Origin: a virus
DNA: 29,500 nt
Strand: one strand, 5' to 3'
IMG/VR virus record: IMGVR_UViG_3300007351_000045
Span: 1-29,500 of that record
Shown here piece by piece: positions 27,527-29,500 of the stretch (position 1 is the stretch's first letter; every line of letters starts with the position of its first letter). The position numbers were made by a program, and so were the translations under genes. The notes below the pieces were generated by a model. That model was not told where the DNA came from and ran no database searches. It saw nothing but the letters and a program-made list of their open reading frames with translations.

Positions 27527-28983
27527 TGCCAAAAATGCGAATACCAGAAAAGCTGCTACCATTATTAAGACCCAAAAGGTTTAAAATTGTGGTGGGTGGC
27601 CGTGGTAGTGCAAAGTCAACCACTGTTGCGGATATGCTGATTCTCAAAGCTCAGACCGAAGCAAAAAAGGTTATGTGTCTGCGGGAATATCAGAATTCAA
27701 TTGAGGATTCTGTTCATGCTCTTTTAAAGGCCGAGATCAACCGCATGGGAGCAACCGGGTTTGAGGTTTTAAAGACCAGCCTGGAACATTCAGACGGAGG
27801 CCAGTTTAAATTTAGGGGACTTGCCCGGTCCCTGGACGGCATTAAATCGTCACACGGATTCAGTATTTTCTGGACAGAAGAAGCACAATTCCTTTCTGAT
27901 GAGTCTATTCAGATTCTAACCCCTACAGTCCGGGAGGCTGGTTCTGAATTATGGATGACCGGCAATCCAATGTCCTCATCAGATCCGTTCTCGCAAAGAT
28001 TTATTGTCCCTTATTTATCAGAGCTGCAAAAAACCGGGTATTATGAGGACGATCTTCACATGATCATTTTTATCAATTACCCAGATAATCCCTTTTTCCC
28101 GGAAGTTTTGGAGCAATCCAGGCAGCACGATTATAAAACCCTTGACCGGGCGCTATATAATCATATCTGGTTAGGGGCTTTCAATGATCACGTTGCCGAT
28201 TCAATCATTAAAGCAGATTGGTTCGATGCCTGTATAGACGCTCATTTAAAATTAGGCTTTAAACCGGTTGGCGCAAAAGTTGCGGCACACGACCCTTCTG
28301 ACCTGGGACCGGATGATAGGGGTTATGCTCTCCGTCACGGGTCTGTGATCATGGATGTTGATGCCAAGAGCTTCGGTGATGTAAATGACGGCTGCGATTG
28401 GGCGCTTGATAAGGCCATCAATTCGCAAGTTGACTATTTCGTTTGGGACGCTGACGGCCTGGGGGCTTCTCTCCGCAGGCAAATAACCGATGCCCTGGGG
28501 CATAAACACATTATCCCTCTTGAGTTCCGGGGATCAAATTCTGTGTCAAATCCTGATCAGGTTTATCAGGAGCCGGGCAAAAGCATTGACGACGATCCAC
28601 GGCGCAGGACAAACAAGGATGTTTTTAAAAATAACCGCGCGCAAAAATACTGGAATTTAAGAGACCGGATATTCAATACCTATTTAGCTATCACTCAAAA
28701 TCAGTATAATGACCCGGCGACCATGATTTCGTTTTCAAGCACAATCGAGCGAATGCAGCAATTAAGATCAGAAGTTTGCCGGATACCACGCCGGCCAGAT
28801 CCCAACGGCATGATTCAGATTATGTCAAAACCGGATATGAAACGGCTTCATAAACTCCCAAGCCCCAACCTGGCGGATTCAGTCATGATGACCTTAACAG
28901 ATATTCAAAGCCCTGCAACCTCAGTTCCGCAGGTTCAACATTATATCGCAAAAAACAGAAGACTAAAAAGGATGTTCGCATGA
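27526..28983 (+). CDS. terL: Terminase large subunit
   Basis: A 485-residue protein. The ATPase has Walker A 'GGRGSAKS' (24-31), Walker B 'FSIFWTEEA' (112-120) and coupling motif 'TGNP' (145-148). The nuclease has Asp256 in 'AAHDPSD', Asp308 in 'FVWDADGLG' and 'NLADSVMM' near residue 458. This is the motor that packs DNA into the capsid and cuts it, of the P22/PBSX type given the P22-like portal that follows. Length is normal. Confidence 0.95.
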   Translation: MPKMRIPEKLLPLLRPKRFKIVVGGRGSAKSTTVADMLILKAQTEAKKVMCLREYQNSIEDSVHALLKAEINRMGATGFEVLKTSLEHSDGGQFKFRGLARSLDGIKSSHGFSIFWTEEAQFLSDESIQILTPTVREAGSELWMTGNPMSSSDPFSQRFIVPYLSELQKTGYYEDDLHMIIFINYPDNPFFPEVLEQSRQHDYKTLDRALYNHIWLGAFNDHVADSIIKADWFDACIDAHLKLGFKPVGAKVAAHDPSDLGPDDRGYALRHGSVIMDVDAKSFGDVNDGCDWALDKAINSQVDYFVWDADGLGASLRRQITDALGHKHIIPLEFRGSNSVSNPDQVYQEPGKSIDDDPRRRTNKDVFKNNRAQKYWNLRDRIFNTYLAITQNQYNDPATMISFSSTIERMQQLRSEVCRIPRRPDPNGMIQIMSKPDMKRLHKLPSPNLADSVMMTLTDIQSPATSVPQVQHYIAKNRRLKRMFA

Positions 28984-29183
28984 AAGAGAAAAAGGCAGAA
29001 AAAGGAATATTGCTCGTGACCGGCCATGTCATGGTTATCAGCGACATGGATTTTATCAGACTCCAACAGCAAATCAGAATGGGCGGTAGGATTGAGGGTT
29101 CTTCCGGGCTTGATTCCGGTGATATGGTGATCCTGCAAAACATCTGTATGCTCCTTCAAGATGTTTCGATTTTGGAGAAATAA
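28980..29183 (+). CDS. Hypothetical protein, 67 aa
   Basis: A 67-residue protein between terL and the portal, overlapping terL (ATGA). 'ISDMDFIRLQQQIRMGGRIEGSSGLDSGDMVILQNICMLLQDVS' is alpha-helical with a central glycine-rich turn. It may be a packaging or portal partner. Not recognised. Confidence 0.6.
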   Translation: MKEKKAEKGILLVTGHVMVISDMDFIRLQQQIRMGGRIEGSSGLDSGDMVILQNICMLLQDVSILEK

Positions 29184-29186
29184 GAA

Positions 29187-29500
29187 GTGAACGATATCCT
29201 GACGCCCTTATCAAAGCTCGACGATTTTTCCAAGCTCTCACGGGCCAAGGAAATGAGGGCTCAAGCCTATTATGCCGATTTAGATTGGATCAAAGAAGCT
29301 CAACGGGCCTGCGCTTTTAAAGCCGGGGATCAGTGGAGCGCCCAAGAAAAGGCAGCTCTCAAAGAAATGCGCCGGGAGCCGATGGTCTGGAATTACATCC
29401 ATGCCATGATCGAGCTGGTTGTCGGGATACTTACTCAGAACAATATTGATATCCGGATTGCGCCGGTTGATAGCACAGATGGGTTCCTTTGCGAAGTGCT
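29187..29500 (+). CDS. P22-type portal protein (5' end only)
   Basis: A GTG start at 29187, with GGAG upstream. The first 104 residues include 'GDQWSAQEKAALKEMRREPMVWNYIHAMIELVVGILTQN', matching the N-terminal region of P22-like portal proteins. The portal is the ring at the capsid vertex through which DNA is pumped by the terminase. The gene continues beyond the window. Confidence 0.85.
   Translation, partial: MNDILTPLSKLDDFSKLSRAKEMRAQAYYADLDWIKEAQRACAFKAGDQWSAQEKAALKEMRREPMVWNYIHAMIELVVGILTQNNIDIRIAPVDSTDGFLCEV

Noticed and set aside
1-29500. CRISPR arrays, tRNA genes, integrase and attachment sites
   Set aside because: No regular spaced repeats apart from the iterons, no cloverleaf that I could fold, and no recombinase motif were seen.

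Overview
The window looks like a tailed dsDNA phage (Caudoviricetes) or an intact prophage. It holds recognisable phage packaging, recombination, replication and lysis-type genes, is packed with small overlapping genes (ATGA and TAATG junctions), and shows no clearly cellular gene. There is no integrase, capsid or tail module inside the window. The codon and base composition and the anaerobe-style radical SAM enzymes would fit a host such as a sulfate-reducing Desulfobacterota bacterium. That host guess is weak and rests on general impression only.

Layout. (1) 1-998, plus strand: end of a rightward operon with a small zinc-binding protein, a holin-sized membrane protein and a permuted NlpC/P60-like hydrolase. 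(2) 999-1396: no large gene; a strong promoter, a short possible sRNA and a two-way terminator. (3) 1397-10529, minus strand: about 20 mostly small genes that appear to be read from a promoter at 10556-10585. They include a radical SAM enzyme, an ASCH-like protein, a HAD phosphatase and a large helicase-DNA methyltransferase fusion. One gene (2874-3311) is broken by an in-frame TAG. (4) 10530-10732: divergent control region with two TTGACA promoters and palindromes. (5) 10733-22462, plus strand: early/middle region with a RecE-like nuclease, a RecT-like annealing protein, a coiled-coil partner, an HNH protein, a replication initiator carrying 11-bp iterons (likely origin), a primase-helicase, a PD-(D/E)XK nuclease, a MazG-like protein and a DUF3310 protein, closed by a terminator. 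(6) 22482-25432, minus strand: a second radical SAM enzyme and small zinc or membrane proteins. (7) 25433-25815: AT-rich control region with a near-consensus promoter. (8) 25816-29500, plus strand: small genes, terminase small and large subunits, and the start of a P22-type portal gene that runs off the window.

How it works together. The divergent region at 10.6 kb probably sets the balance between the leftward accessory operon and the rightward recombination/replication operon. The nuclease and annealing protein form a Red/RecET-type pair. The initiator and primase-helicase would start replication at the iterons. The promoter at 25.75 kb would turn on packaging and later structural genes. 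The most unusual features are two unrelated radical SAM enzymes, a repeated set of RNA hairpins placed between a stop codon and the next ribosome binding site (one pair differs by a compensatory base-pair swap), a long hairpin just upstream of the replication initiator, and about a dozen small zinc-ribbon proteins.
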